8,281 nucleotides of DNA from Rhodospirillales bacterium (GCA_021775275.1 JAJFIE010000357.1:1-8281); one strand, 5' to 3'. Counted from the stretch's first letter, positions 1 to 7,394 are shown. Notes: generated by a model from the letters alone, not told the origin. Numbers and translations: made by a program.

Positions 1-1446
1 GCCGCTGGCGGTATTCAGAAGCGCGTTCAGCAATGGCCAGTCGGACACCGCGTCAGAGCCGTCCTTCATGGCCTCGGTTTCCCGGTTGGGGCTGGCGACG
101 GAGCCTGAATCCAGATGATCGCGGCCAATAACCACGGGCGCGCTTAACTCACCGGACTTGACCATTTCATTGAATGCGAGACCCAGTTTATGACGCTGTC
201 CCAGCCCGACCCAGCAAATGCGCGCGGGCAAGCCCTGAAAATGAATGCGTTCACGCGCCATATCCAGCCAGTTATGCAGGTGCGGATCATCGGGGATCAG
301 CTCTTTCACCCTGGCGTCGGTCTTGTAGATATCCTCCGGATCACCGGAAAGCGCGGCCCAGCGGAACGGCCCGATGCCACGACAGAACAGCGGGCGGATG
401 TAGGCCGGAACGAAGCCCGGAAAATCGAAGGCGTTAGCAACGCCTTTGTCCTTCGCCATCTGGCGGATGTTGTTTCCGTAATCCACGGTCGGGATGCCCT
501 GTTCGTGAAAGGCCAGCATGGCGCGAACCTGCACGGCCATGGATTGCATGGCGGCCTCGACCACGGTGTCGGGGTCGCTTTGCTGTTTCGCTTCCCAGTC
601 CCCGAGCGCCCACCCGACAGGCAGGTATCCATGCAAAGGATCATGGGCGCTGGTCTGGTCGGTTACCGCGTCCGGCCTGACGCCGCGCCTGACCAGTTCC
701 GGAAAAACGTCGGCAGCATTCCCAAGCAATCCAACGGATACCGCCTTGCCGTTTGCATGGGCCGTCTCGATCATGGCAAGGGCTTCATCCAGATCGGCGG
801 TTTGTTTGTCGAGGTACCCTGGACGCAGGCGCATATCGATGCTGCTGGGGCGGCATTCGACAGCCAGCATGCTGGCCCCGGCCATGGTCGCCGCCAACGG
901 CTGCGCGCCGCCCATGCCGCCCAGACCGCCCGTCAGTATCCACTTGCCCCCAAGATCACCACTGAAATGCTGACGCCCCATTTCCACAAAAGTTTCATAG
1001 GTGCCCTGCACGATGCCTTGTGATCCGATATAGATCCATGACCCGGCAGTCATCTGGCCGTACATCATCAGGCCCTTCTTATCGAGCTCATTGAAGTGTT
1101 CCCAAGTGGCCCAGTGCGGCACCAGATTCGAGTTGGCGATGAGAACCCGGGGGGCGTTTTCGTGGGTGCGGAAGACGCCAACCGGCTTGCCGGACTGAAC
1201 CAGCAGGGTCTCGTCGGCTTGCAGTTCTTTCAGCGCGCCGACAATACGGTCGAAATCCGCCCAGGTGCGGGCGGCGCGGCCAATGCCGCCGTATACCACC
1301 AGTTCTTCGGGCTTTTCCGCCACTTGCGCATCCAGATTGTTCATCAGCATGCGCATGGGCGCTTCGGTCAGCCAGCTCTTGCACGTTAAATCACTACCCG
1401 TGGGCGACTTGATGTCGCGGGTATTATCGTTGCGGCTATCAGGCAT
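1..1446 (-). CDS. hutU: Urocanate hydratase (urocanase), 3' end outside window
   Basis: Urocanase (EC 4.2.1.49) adds water to urocanate to give 4-imidazolone-5-propionate, the second step of histidine degradation, in the cytoplasm with tightly bound NAD+. The reverse-strand frame is open from ATG at 1446 to the window edge, giving 482 residues; the family is about 555-560, so roughly 75 C-terminal residues are missing. Visible hallmarks are [11 protein letters not shown] (50-60), the glycine-rich NAD+ segment [10 protein letters not shown] (173-182), [20 protein letters not shown] (132-151), the signature [14 protein letters not shown] (403-416) with the active-site-region Cys411, and [20 protein letters not shown] (441-460). 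Tyr52 and Cys411 match Tyr52 and Cys410 as I recall them for the Pseudomonas putida enzyme. The sequence looks fully canonical, not like a diverged thiourocanate-type paralogue. Its ATG overlaps the end of the upstream PhyH gene by 8 nt, and AAGGAAGAG (1459-1451) is a good ribosome site. It is the last gene of the operon visible here. Confidence 0.97.
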   Translation of the reverse strand, partial: MPDSRNDNTRDIKSPTGSDLTCKSWLTEAPMRMLMNNLDAQVAEKPEELVVYGGIGRAARTWADFDRIVGALKELQADETLLVQSGKPVGVFRTHENAPRVLIANSNLVPHWATWEHFNELDKKGLMMYGQMTAGSWIYIGSQGIVQGTYETFVEMGRQHFSGDLGGKWILTGGLGGMGGAQPLAATMAGASMLAVECRPSSIDMRLRPGYLDKQTADLDEALAMIETAHANGKAVSVGLLGNAADVFPELVRRGVRPDAVTDQTSAHDPLHGYLPVGWALGDWEAKQQSDPDTVVEAAMQSMAVQVRAMLAFHEQGIPTVDYGNNIRQMAKDKGVANAFDFPGFVPAYIRPLFCRGIGPFRWAALSGDPEDIYKTDARVKELIPDDPHLHNWLDMARERIHFQGLPARICWVGLGQRHKLGLAFNEMVKSGELSAPVVIGRDHLDSGSVASPNRETEAMKDGSDAVSDWPLLNALLNTASG

Positions 1447-2254
1447 TTTTCTCTTCCTTGTTCGGCCATACCAAAGGGAACTCCGGTGCATCCATGATGT
1501 CATCTTCTTTGAGCATCAAACCGGGGAACGGTGGCGATGTTGCGCCACCACGGTCGGCATAGGTCACATCATCGCCCAGCCAGCGAAAGGCGATGGCCGC
1601 CCGGCGCGCCGTTGAATTATTGGCTGGTGCGCCGTGAATTGTGCGGAAGTTAAACCCGATGGCGTCTCCGGGTTCGGTTTCCCACCCCAGAATCCGGTAA
1701 TCATCCCGGTGACCATCAATGTCAGGCAGATCATCCCATGCCTGGCTGTCGTTGACCGGCTTGCCAGAGAAAAACATGGGCGTGTACATCTTTCCCCACC
1801 TGTGCGAACCGCCGATGTATTCGACGGCCAGATCGCGTGTCACATGGTCCAGCGCGATCCACAGCGAACACGTCTTCGCGCCATTCACACAATAGTACGG
1901 CTGGTCCTGGTGCCAGGGCGTTTTCACGGCATTCCCCGCCTCCTTCAATACCACATGCTCATGAAACATCCGCACTTGGGCCGACCCCGTCAGTTGCGCC
2001 GCCACGGCGGCGGCGGGAGAGTCGAAAACAAACGAGCGATATTCCGGAATGCGGTCCCAGTTACAGTAGTCATTAAAGAACGGCGTTTCCCCTTCGCCCG
2101 TGTGATATCGTGCTGTCGGGCTGGGTTCGCGAAGATTACGGTCCAGCCCCGCCTGTAGCGTTTTCACCCAGTCGGCGAAAACGCCTTTCAGAAGAACCGC
2201 ACCATCTTCCTGAAACTGATCAACAACCGATTGTTCAATCATGGAATCAGACAT
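1439..2254 (-). CDS. Phytanoyl-CoA dioxygenase (PhyH) family, Fe(II)/2-oxoglutarate-dependent oxygenase
   Basis: This is a 271-residue protein of the PhyH family. Members are cytoplasmic non-haem iron enzymes that use O2 and 2-oxoglutarate to hydroxylate a substrate, sometimes an acyl-CoA. The iron-binding triad is visible as HxD in PWHQDQPYY (His115, Asp117) and the distal His207 in [11 protein letters not shown]. Arg217/Arg218 in [12 protein letters not shown] are placed to hold 2-oxoglutarate. The frame extends upstream to a TTG at 2278 that overlaps the preceding stop, but I chose ATG 2254 because AAAGGTG lies just upstream and the family N-terminus fits ([18 protein letters not shown]). 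The gap to the acyl-CoA dehydrogenase stop is 20 nt, and its stop overlaps hutU by 8 nt. The real substrate is unknown; the neighbours suggest a CoA thioester or an imidazole acid, which is inference. Confidence 0.88.
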   Translation of the reverse strand: MSDSMIEQSVVDQFQEDGAVLLKGVFADWVKTLQAGLDRNLREPSPTARYHTGEGETPFFNDYCNWDRIPEYRSFVFDSPAAAVAAQLTGSAQVRMFHEHVVLKEAGNAVKTPWHQDQPYYCVNGAKTCSLWIALDHVTRDLAVEYIGGSHRWGKMYTPMFFSGKPVNDSQAWDDLPDIDGHRDDYRILGWETEPGDAIGFNFRTIHGAPANNSTARRAAIAFRWLGDDVTYADRGGATSPPFPGLMLKEDDIMDAPEFPLVWPNKEEKNA

Positions 2255-2274
2255 GGCGATCACCTTTCCGAGTG

Positions 2275-3420
2275 TCAATCATCGTACTGCGCCAACAGAT
2301 TGCGTGCGATGATGTTGCGTTGAATTTCGGATGAACCTTCATAGATCCGCATGATACGGACATCGCGGGCATAACGTTCCAGCGGCATATCCCGGGAATA
2401 ACCATAGCCACCGTGAATTTGCAGGGCCGCATCCGTGACCCGCCCCGCCATTTCCGATGCATGAAGCTTTGCCATGGCGGCCTCTTGCGAAAATCGCTCT
2501 CCCCGTCCCCGCTTCGCGGCGGCGCCCAGCGCCAGCAGGCGCGATGCCTGTAGATCCGTCGCCATGTCGGCCAGCATCCACTGCAACCCCTGAAACGTGG
2601 CGATGGCTTCGCCACCGACCTGACGATCCTTCGACCAGCGGCACGCAGCATCGAGAGCCGCTTCGGCGATGCCGACACACATGGCGGCGACCTCGATCCG
2701 ACCATTGTCCAGTGTCTTCATGGCCGTTCGGAAACCACTGCCTTCTTCGCCGATGCGGTTTTGTTCGGGCACAGCACAATCAAAAGACAGCTCAAACACA
2801 TGCCCGCCTTTCAGACCCATGGTGCGTTCAGCCGGGCCGGACGAAAAACCGGGCGTGTCGCGATCGACGACAAACGCACTGATGCCCCGATGCCCGGCAT
2901 CCATATCGGTCTTGGCGAACACCACGATAAAATCCGCCGCGCCACCGTTGGAAATAAAGTGTTTTACGCCTTTCAGGTGATATCCGTCGGCGGTGCGATC
3001 CGCGCGGGTCATCATGTCGGCAGGATTTGATCCGGCAAGCGGCTCCGTCAGCCCGAACGCGCCAAGCGATTTTCCCGCGGCTGCGCCGGGCAGATACCTG
3101 CCCCGCAACGCTTCATCGCCACCGATCAGAATGGCATCGGTGGCCAGGAAGTGCGCTGTCAGCATGGACGCCGTGGATCCACACGCTCCGGCGATCAAAG
3201 CCACGACCTCGAACATCACCTCGGGGCGCAAACCAACCCCGCCCCACTGATCGGGGAGATTGATCCCAAACAGCCCCATGTCCGCCATGGGTTGAAGGTG
3301 GCGGGTAACAAACACGGCTTCCTCATCAACCCCGGCAGCAGCAGGCGCCAGGACCTCATCCGCAAAGCGGTGAACAGCATCGATCATGGCGGTTTCTTCA
3401 GGGTTTAATTCACGGCTCAC
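2275..3420 (-). CDS. Acyl-CoA dehydrogenase
   Basis: An FAD-dependent acyl-CoA dehydrogenase that removes two hydrogens between C2 and C3 of an acyl-CoA and passes electrons to electron-transfer flavoprotein. The 381 residues from GTG 3420 match the family's usual length of about 380. The frame is open further upstream, but this GTG has a perfect AGGAGG seven bases before it and overlaps the CoA-transferase stop as GTGA. The second family signature is complete in QIHGGYGYSRDMPLERYARD near the C-terminus, and IYEGSSEIQRNIIAR carries the Glu in the usual catalytic-base position (YEG). The first signature reads LTEPLAGSNPADM, with Asn where the family usually has Asp. The substrate cannot be read from sequence; short-chain or CaiA-like use would fit the adjacent CaiB-type CoA-transferase. 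ETF genes are not in the window. Confidence 0.95.
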   Translation of the reverse strand: MSRELNPEETAMIDAVHRFADEVLAPAAAGVDEEAVFVTRHLQPMADMGLFGINLPDQWGGVGLRPEVMFEVVALIAGACGSTASMLTAHFLATDAILIGGDEALRGRYLPGAAAGKSLGAFGLTEPLAGSNPADMMTRADRTADGYHLKGVKHFISNGGAADFIVVFAKTDMDAGHRGISAFVVDRDTPGFSSGPAERTMGLKGGHVFELSFDCAVPEQNRIGEEGSGFRTAMKTLDNGRIEVAAMCVGIAEAALDAACRWSKDRQVGGEAIATFQGLQWMLADMATDLQASRLLALGAAAKRGRGERFSQEAAMAKLHASEMAGRVTDAALQIHGGYGYSRDMPLERYARDVRIMRIYEGSSEIQRNIIARNLLAQYDD

Positions 3421-4637
3421 AGGGCGTCCTCCTGTACACGGCACAGGCGTTCCAGTGTCGCCGGATCGATACATTCCAACCCGCCAAACACTTCCCGGGT
3501 ATGGGCGCCGAGGGCCGGAGCGGGCTGAATATTGCCTCGCGGCGCGCCTTCGAACTGAACCGGCTGTTCCATAGCAGGAACATCCCCCGCCACCGGGTGA
3601 CGATGCTGAACCAGCAGGCCGCGTGCCGCCACCTGGGCGCTTTCAATAGCCTGTTCCATGGACTGGATGGGCGATGATGGCACATGGGCGGCCGTCAGCT
3701 TCCCGACCACTTCCGCAACTGAAAACCCGGCACTCCAGCTTTCGATGACAGAGCGCAAGTCAGCCTCATTGAGGGTACGCAACTCATCCGTCTCGAAACG
3801 GGCGTCCTGCGCCAGGTCGGCATGGTCCATGGTCTCGCACAGCGCCTGAAACTGCCCGTCGTTGAGAACAGCGATAATGAAATGTCCGTCACGGGCCTGA
3901 AACGCGCCGAACGGTGTAGACAGGGGGTGTCGGTTGCCAACCCGGGCGGGCGGCGTATCACCGAACATCCACTGGGCGACAGCCGTGGGCATCAGTGAAA
4001 ACAAGGCATCGAACATGGCGACGTCCACATACCCGCCCCGGCCCGTCCGTTCTCGCTCATAGAGCCGCGCCAGGATGGCCCATGATGCAAACAGCCCTGC
4101 TGTCAGGTCGCCTATGGACTCGCCCACTTTTGTGGGTGGGTCGTCAGGGGCGCCCGTCATATGCATCAGACCGGATGCCGCCTGGGCGATCAGGTCATAG
4201 GATGGCCGGTTCGCATCCGGCCCCGATTGCCCGAACCCGGAGATACTGGCGTACACAAGGCGATCATTCAACTCGGACAGGGACGGATAGTCGATGCCCA
4301 GACGCGCCGCGACACCGGGCCGGAAATTCTCGACCACCACGTCAACACCCCTCGCCAACGCGTGGGCGGCAGACTTGCCATCATCGGATTTCAGATCAAG
4401 GCAGATGCTTTTCTTGCCCCGGTTGACCAGCAGAAATAATGCACTTTCGCCATTCCGAAATGGCCCGATGCGGCGGTACTCGTCGCCTTTTATCGGTTCA
4501 ACCTTAATGACATCCGCCCCCAGGTCGGCCAGCAGCGCCGTACAGAACGGGCCTGCGAGAATTTGTGTGAAATCCAGCACACGCAAACCGGCGAGCGGTT
4601 TGCCGGGTTCGGACCCAGAAGGTTGGTTGGCGCTCAT
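3417..4637 (-). CDS. Class III CoA-transferase, CaiB/BaiF family
   Basis: Class III CoA-transferases move CoA between carboxylic acids through an aspartyl-CoA anhydride or thioester (examples: formyl-CoA transferase, CaiB, and the related 2-methylacyl-CoA racemases). The N-terminal fold is typical: LAGLRVLDFTQILAGPFCTALLADLGADVIKVEP (15-48). It is followed by NRGKKSICLDL (72-82), VVVENFRPGVAARLG (100-114) and SGFGQSGP (133-140). Asp177 in VGESIGDLTAGLFA lies where the catalytic Asp (Asp169 of formyl-CoA transferase) aligns, so it should be active. I chose ATG 4637 (406 residues, close to CaiB at 405); an in-frame ATG at 4691 has no ribosome site and falls inside the promoter dyad. It is the first gene of the leftward operon, divergent from the LysR gene, and its stop overlaps the dehydrogenase start. 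Acceptor acid and CoA donor are unknown. Confidence 0.93.
   Translation of the reverse strand: MSANQPSGSEPGKPLAGLRVLDFTQILAGPFCTALLADLGADVIKVEPIKGDEYRRIGPFRNGESALFLLVNRGKKSICLDLKSDDGKSAAHALARGVDVVVENFRPGVAARLGIDYPSLSELNDRLVYASISGFGQSGPDANRPSYDLIAQAASGLMHMTGAPDDPPTKVGESIGDLTAGLFASWAILARLYERERTGRGGYVDVAMFDALFSLMPTAVAQWMFGDTPPARVGNRHPLSTPFGAFQARDGHFIIAVLNDGQFQALCETMDHADLAQDARFETDELRTLNEADLRSVIESWSAGFSVAEVVGKLTAAHVPSSPIQSMEQAIESAQVAARGLLVQHRHPVAGDVPAMEQPVQFEGAPRGNIQPAPALGAHTREVFGGLECIDPATLERLCRVQEDAL
3428..3433 (-). promoter_or_regulatory. Ribosome binding site deciding the GTG start of the acyl-CoA dehydrogenase
   Basis: Reverse strand reads AGGAGG seven bases before GTG 3420. It lies inside the last codons of the CoA-transferase gene, and the GTG shares bases with that gene's TGA (GTGA). 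This gives a 381-residue product of normal length and points to translational coupling of the two genes. Confidence 0.85.
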
Positions 4638-4683
4638 GAGAAATCCCAAAAGTGGCGTGCTGCGGGATTGATTGTGGCGTGTC

Positions 4684-4699
4684 TTTATCATCGGATAAA
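4684..4699. promoter_or_regulatory. Dyad operator candidate in the divergent LysR/operon promoter region
   Basis: TTTATC-ATCG-GATAAA is a perfect 6-bp inverted repeat around a 4-bp centre. It contains the T-N11-A pattern (for example T4685 and A4697) expected of LysR-type operators. It lies in the 118-bp AT-rich gap between the leftward operon (ATG 4637) and the rightward LysR gene (ATG 4756), the usual place for such a site. The 7-mer ATCGGAT inside it recurs at 4722-4728, 32 bp away, about three helical turns. No -35/-10 pair stood out; TTCACA at 4707-4712 and TATAAC at 4734-4739 are the nearest on the plus strand but are 21 bp apart, which is too far. Binding is an inference. Confidence 0.5.
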
Positions 4700-4755
4700 A
4701 TATTAATTCACAATTTTTACTATCGGATTTTCTTATAACTAGCTAAACAGGGACC

Positions 4756-5700
4756 ATGAAATTCAACTTACGCCAGTTGGGTTATTTTGTCGCGGCGGCG
4801 GAGCATGGCAGCGCGCTCCGTGCAGCCGAGGCCGTGCATGTTTCGCAGCCCTCCATTTCCACGGCCATCCGTGATCTGGAACAGGCCCTCGGCCAGCCTC
4901 TGTTTCACCGCCGTTATGCCAAAGGCATGAGCCTGACGCCTTTCGGGCAGCGAAAATTGGGTGAAGCCCGCCAGTTGATGAGCGAGGCGCAGGCCTTTGA
5001 AGCGAACAGCGAGGATGACGCCACGCCCACCGGCACGGTCGCATTTGGTTATTTTACGTCGTTGGGCCCGGCGCATGTCCCTGCCCTCCTGCGGCATCTG
5101 GGCCACGAACTGCCGGACCTGAACGTTGATCTGTCCGAATGCGATCTGGAGGAGATTAACGAGCGTTTGCGCGACGGGCGTATGGAAGTGGCGCTCAGCT
5201 ATGATGTGGGCCTGACCGCGCCGGTGACCAAGGAAGTTCTGGCTGAGTTCGAGCCTTATGCGGTTCTCGCCGAAGACCATCCCCTCGCCCGTCACGACTC
5301 AGTTTCCCTGCATGATCTGGCGAAGGAGCGCTTTATTCTGGTTGATCTGCCGGTCAGCCGTGAGTTCCTTTTGGCGCCGTTCTGGCAAAACGGGCTGGAG
5401 CCGGAAATCGTCCACGAAGTGGGGTCCGTGGAAATGGTCCGCGGCATGGTCGCAAACGGTCTGGGTGTTTCACTGTTGACCACGCGGCCCACACATAACG
5501 TCGCCCATGATGGCCGAACGCTGGCCTGTCGTCCGATCCGTGAAATGGTGGCGCCGCAAAAGCTCATCGCCGCCTACCCCAGCGCCCACCCGCCGACCCG
5601 GGCGGTCGCCGCGTTTCTCGATTGTCTGCGGATGTACTTCGCCCATAACGCCGCCAATCTGCAAACTTCGGGCGAAAGAAAGACATCCAACAAATTTTGA
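4756..5700 (+). CDS. LysR-family transcriptional regulator
   Basis: A 314-residue LysR-type regulator of normal family length. The N-terminal winged helix-turn-helix spans about residues 4-63 (FNLRQLGYFVAAAEHGS, then AAEAVHVSQPSISTAIRDLEQ, ending in RRYAKGMSLTPFG). The effector-binding region starts about residue 93 (GTVAFGYFTSLGPAHVPALL) and runs to about 300, with MVANGLGVSLL near the end as is common in the family. ATG 4756 has a short-spaced AGGG in front. It is divergent from the CoA-transferase operon across a 118-bp gap holding a LysR-like dyad, so it probably controls that operon and itself; it may also control sdaA, which follows 67-83 bp downstream on the same strand. The effector is unknown; urocanate or a related acid is a guess. 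Confidence 0.93.
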   Translation: MKFNLRQLGYFVAAAEHGSALRAAEAVHVSQPSISTAIRDLEQALGQPLFHRRYAKGMSLTPFGQRKLGEARQLMSEAQAFEANSEDDATPTGTVAFGYFTSLGPAHVPALLRHLGHELPDLNVDLSECDLEEINERLRDGRMEVALSYDVGLTAPVTKEVLAEFEPYAVLAEDHPLARHDSVSLHDLAKERFILVDLPVSREFLLAPFWQNGLEPEIVHEVGSVEMVRGMVANGLGVSLLTTRPTHNVAHDGRTLACRPIREMVAPQKLIAAYPSAHPPTRAVAAFLDCLRMYFAHNAANLQTSGERKTSNKF

Positions 5701-5752
5701 ATAAATATTTTAGTGTGAATTCTCTCCAAGCATCTCTATTTGTTATGAAACC

Positions 5753-5758
5753 GGGGAG
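5753..5758 (+). promoter_or_regulatory. Ribosome binding site in front of an out-of-frame ATG at the sdaA start
   Basis: GGGGAG ends nine bases before ATG 5768. That ATG opens only an 8-codon frame and is one base out of register with sdaA. The TTG that opens the long sdaA frame at 5784 has only a weak GAGAGA nearby, so this site is the real ribosome landing place and bears on how sdaA is started. Confidence 0.6.
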
Positions 5759-5767
5759 ACAGAAAAC

Positions 5768-5794
5768 ATGAGAGACACACCCATTGCCCTATAG
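5768..5794 (+). other. Eight-codon mini-frame overlapping the sdaA start
   Basis: ATG 5768 to TAG 5792-5794 reads MRDTPIAL. It has the better ribosome site of the region (GGGGAG). If one C of the CCC run at 5787-5789 were absent, it would join sdaA as MRDTPIAYSVFDLFKIG, which is a natural N-terminus for this enzyme. So this is either a tiny leader overlapping the sdaA start, or the true sdaA start broken by a 1-base insertion or sequence error. I favour the second reading. Confidence 0.45.
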
Positions 5795-7166
5795 CGTGTT
5801 TGATTTGTTCAAGATTGGTATCGGTCCATCCAGCTCGCACACGGTTGGTCCCATGGTTGCAGGCGGGCGGTTCCTCGCGGAACTGAAAGATCACGGCCTG
5901 TTCGATACCGTTCACCGGGTCAGTGCGCGCCTGCATGGGTCATTGGCTTTTACGGGAAAAGGTCACGCATCCGACGTGGCGATCCTGTTGGGACTGTGTG
6001 GTGAAAAACCCGACACCATAGAGCCAGACGCCGTCGCCGGTATTATTGAGGAAATCCGGTCCAGCGGGATGCTCACTCTGGGAACCGAAAAGATTGTTTC
6101 CTTTGTGGAAAGCCGCGATCTGGTTTTCGATTATGAGGTCACCCTGCCGGATCATTCCAATGGCATGTGCCTGTACGCCTATGACGCCAGGGACGACTGC
6201 ATCCATCAAAGCATCTACTATTCCATTGGTGGCGGCTTTGTCGCATCCGAAGAGGAAATGTCGGCGGACCGGGTAGAGGCCGTACCGGAAATCGCCATCC
6301 CCTATGATTACTCCACGGCGGACGAACTGCTCAGGATGGGGGAGCTCTCCGACAAGACTTTCGCCGAGATGGTGTTTTCCAATGAATGCGCCACGCGAAC
6401 CCATGACGAGGTTCTCGCTGGCCTGGATCATATCTGGAAAACCATGCGGGACTGCATGGACCGTGGCCTTGAGGCCGAGGGCCTGTTACCCGGTGGCCTG
6501 AATGTAAAGCGCCGCGCCAAGGTGCTGCACAACGGTCTGGAAGACAACAGCTCCCGGAATATGGCCATGCCCCATGAATGCATGGACTGGATCAGCCTGT
6601 GGGCCATTGCCGTTAACGAGGAAAATGCCTCCGGCGGGCGCATTGTTACAGCGCCCACCAATGGGGCGGCGGGCGTGATCCCTGCCGTGATCCGGTATTA
6701 TGAAAGCATGTGCCCCGGCGCGGACCGCATCGGCATCCATGATTTTCTGCTCACTGCGGCGGCGGTCGGCATTCTGATCAAGATGAATGCCTCTATTTCG
6801 GGCGCGGAAGCCGGGTGTCAGGGTGAAGTCGGCTCCGCCTGCGCCATGGCGGCGGGCGGATTGGCCGCGGCCCTCGGCGGCACCAATGCGCAAGTCGAGA
6901 ACGCCGCCGAAATTGGTCTGGAACATCATCTGGGCATGACCTGTGACCCGGTCGGCGGACTGGTGCAGATACCGTGCATCGAACGCAACGCCATGGGCGC
7001 AGTGAAGGCCATCAACGCGGCATCGCTGGCCCTACAGGGTGATGGCGAACATTATGTCTCGCTGGACACGGTGATCGAGACCATGCGTCAGACCGGCGAG
7101 GATATGCAGTCCAAGTATAAAGAAACCAGCCAGGGCGGCCTCGCTGTCAACGTGGTGGCGTGCTGA
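5784..7166 (+). CDS. sdaA: L-serine dehydratase (L-serine ammonia-lyase), iron-sulfur, single-chain
   Basis: This enzyme (EC 4.3.1.17) splits L-serine into pyruvate and ammonia in the cytoplasm using an oxygen-sensitive [4Fe-4S] cluster. The 460-residue frame has the beta domain (about 3-160, starting SVFDLFKIGIGPSSSHTVGPM) and the alpha domain (about 190-455). Cys345 (AGCQGEVG), Cys387 (MTCDPVGG) and Cys398 (QIPCIERN) are the expected cluster ligands. The protein ends in Cys460, the C-terminal 'tail-in-mouth' Cys. This spacing equals that of the Legionella enzyme as I recall it (343, 385, 396, 458). Other motifs are NVKRRA and APTNGAAGVIPAV. An in-frame stop at 5769-5771 limits the start to TTG 5784 unless there is a frameshift; see the mini-frame at 5768. 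No terminator is visible behind it; a minus-strand gene remnant ends 21 nt after its stop. Confidence 0.96.
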   Translation: MPYSVFDLFKIGIGPSSSHTVGPMVAGGRFLAELKDHGLFDTVHRVSARLHGSLAFTGKGHASDVAILLGLCGEKPDTIEPDAVAGIIEEIRSSGMLTLGTEKIVSFVESRDLVFDYEVTLPDHSNGMCLYAYDARDDCIHQSIYYSIGGGFVASEEEMSADRVEAVPEIAIPYDYSTADELLRMGELSDKTFAEMVFSNECATRTHDEVLAGLDHIWKTMRDCMDRGLEAEGLLPGGLNVKRRAKVLHNGLEDNSSRNMAMPHECMDWISLWAIAVNEENASGGRIVTAPTNGAAGVIPAVIRYYESMCPGADRIGIHDFLLTAAAVGILIKMNASISGAEAGCQGEVGSACAMAAGGLAAALGGTNAQVENAAEIGLEHHLGMTCDPVGGLVQIPCIERNAMGAVKAINAASLALQGDGEHYVSLDTVIETMRQTGEDMQSKYKETSQGGLAVNVVAC

Positions 7167-7187
7167 AGAATTGTGTCAGGCGATTAA

Positions 7188-7355
7188 TCAGCATCCCGGT
7201 CGCTTGAAGCTCTCCGGGCTTAACTTCTCAAACAGACGATGATCATTACTGACCGGGAAGCCCCATTCAGTGTCATGGCAGGCCAGAAACTCCGGTGCGG
7301 CGGCGCACCAGCGGCAGCGTGATTTACCATCGGGACCCAGGATCGTCGTACTCAT
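7188..7355 (-). pseudogene. tag: Truncated 3-methyladenine DNA glycosylase I (5' remnant)
   Basis: A 55-codon reverse-strand frame starting at ATG 7355, with GAGGAT as ribosome site. The product matches the N-terminus of Tag, the enzyme that excises 3-methyladenine from DNA: CRWCAAAPEFLACHDTEWGFPVSNDHRLFEKLSPESF. Cys14 and His27 fit the first two zinc ligands of Tag (Cys4 and His17 in E. coli). After residue 50 the likeness stops: the family continues with Q[AS]GLSW-type sequence, but here it reads KRPGC and then TGA. The whole remaining region of about 135 or more residues, with the active-site pocket and the other two zinc ligands, is absent; the minus-strand continuation is antisense to sdaA. 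It cannot be an active glycosylase. It follows the YciI-like gene by 39 nt and was probably co-transcribed with it. A short peptide may still be made. Confidence 0.8.
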
Positions 7356-7394
7356 GTGTTATCCTCGTATCGGAAAACAGGGGTGGGAAATGAC

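Noticed and set aside
190..1023. Long plus-strand open frame (277 codons) opposite hutU
   Set aside because: It is fully antisense to canonical urocanase, has no recognisable domain, and its composition (Arg/Gly/His-rich) is that of a shadow of a GC-rich gene.
1..1446. Thiourocanate (ergothioneine pathway) hydratase instead of urocanase
   Set aside because: All visible motifs are those of canonical HutU with no obvious active-site departures, so the ordinary activity is the better call.
1634..2158. Plus-strand open frame opposite the PhyH gene
   Set aside because: No ribosome site or family likeness; the reverse strand has the full iron-binding triad of a real enzyme.
4635..4691. Upstream ATG 4691 as start of the CoA-transferase
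   Set aside because: No ribosome site, an unfamiliar N-terminal extension, and overlap with the promoter dyad; ATG 4637 gives the normal family length.
5940..6929. Two minus-strand open frames (163 and 147 codons) opposite sdaA
   Set aside because: sdaA is clearly coding through this whole stretch with all cluster cysteines; the opposite frames have no likeness to known proteins.
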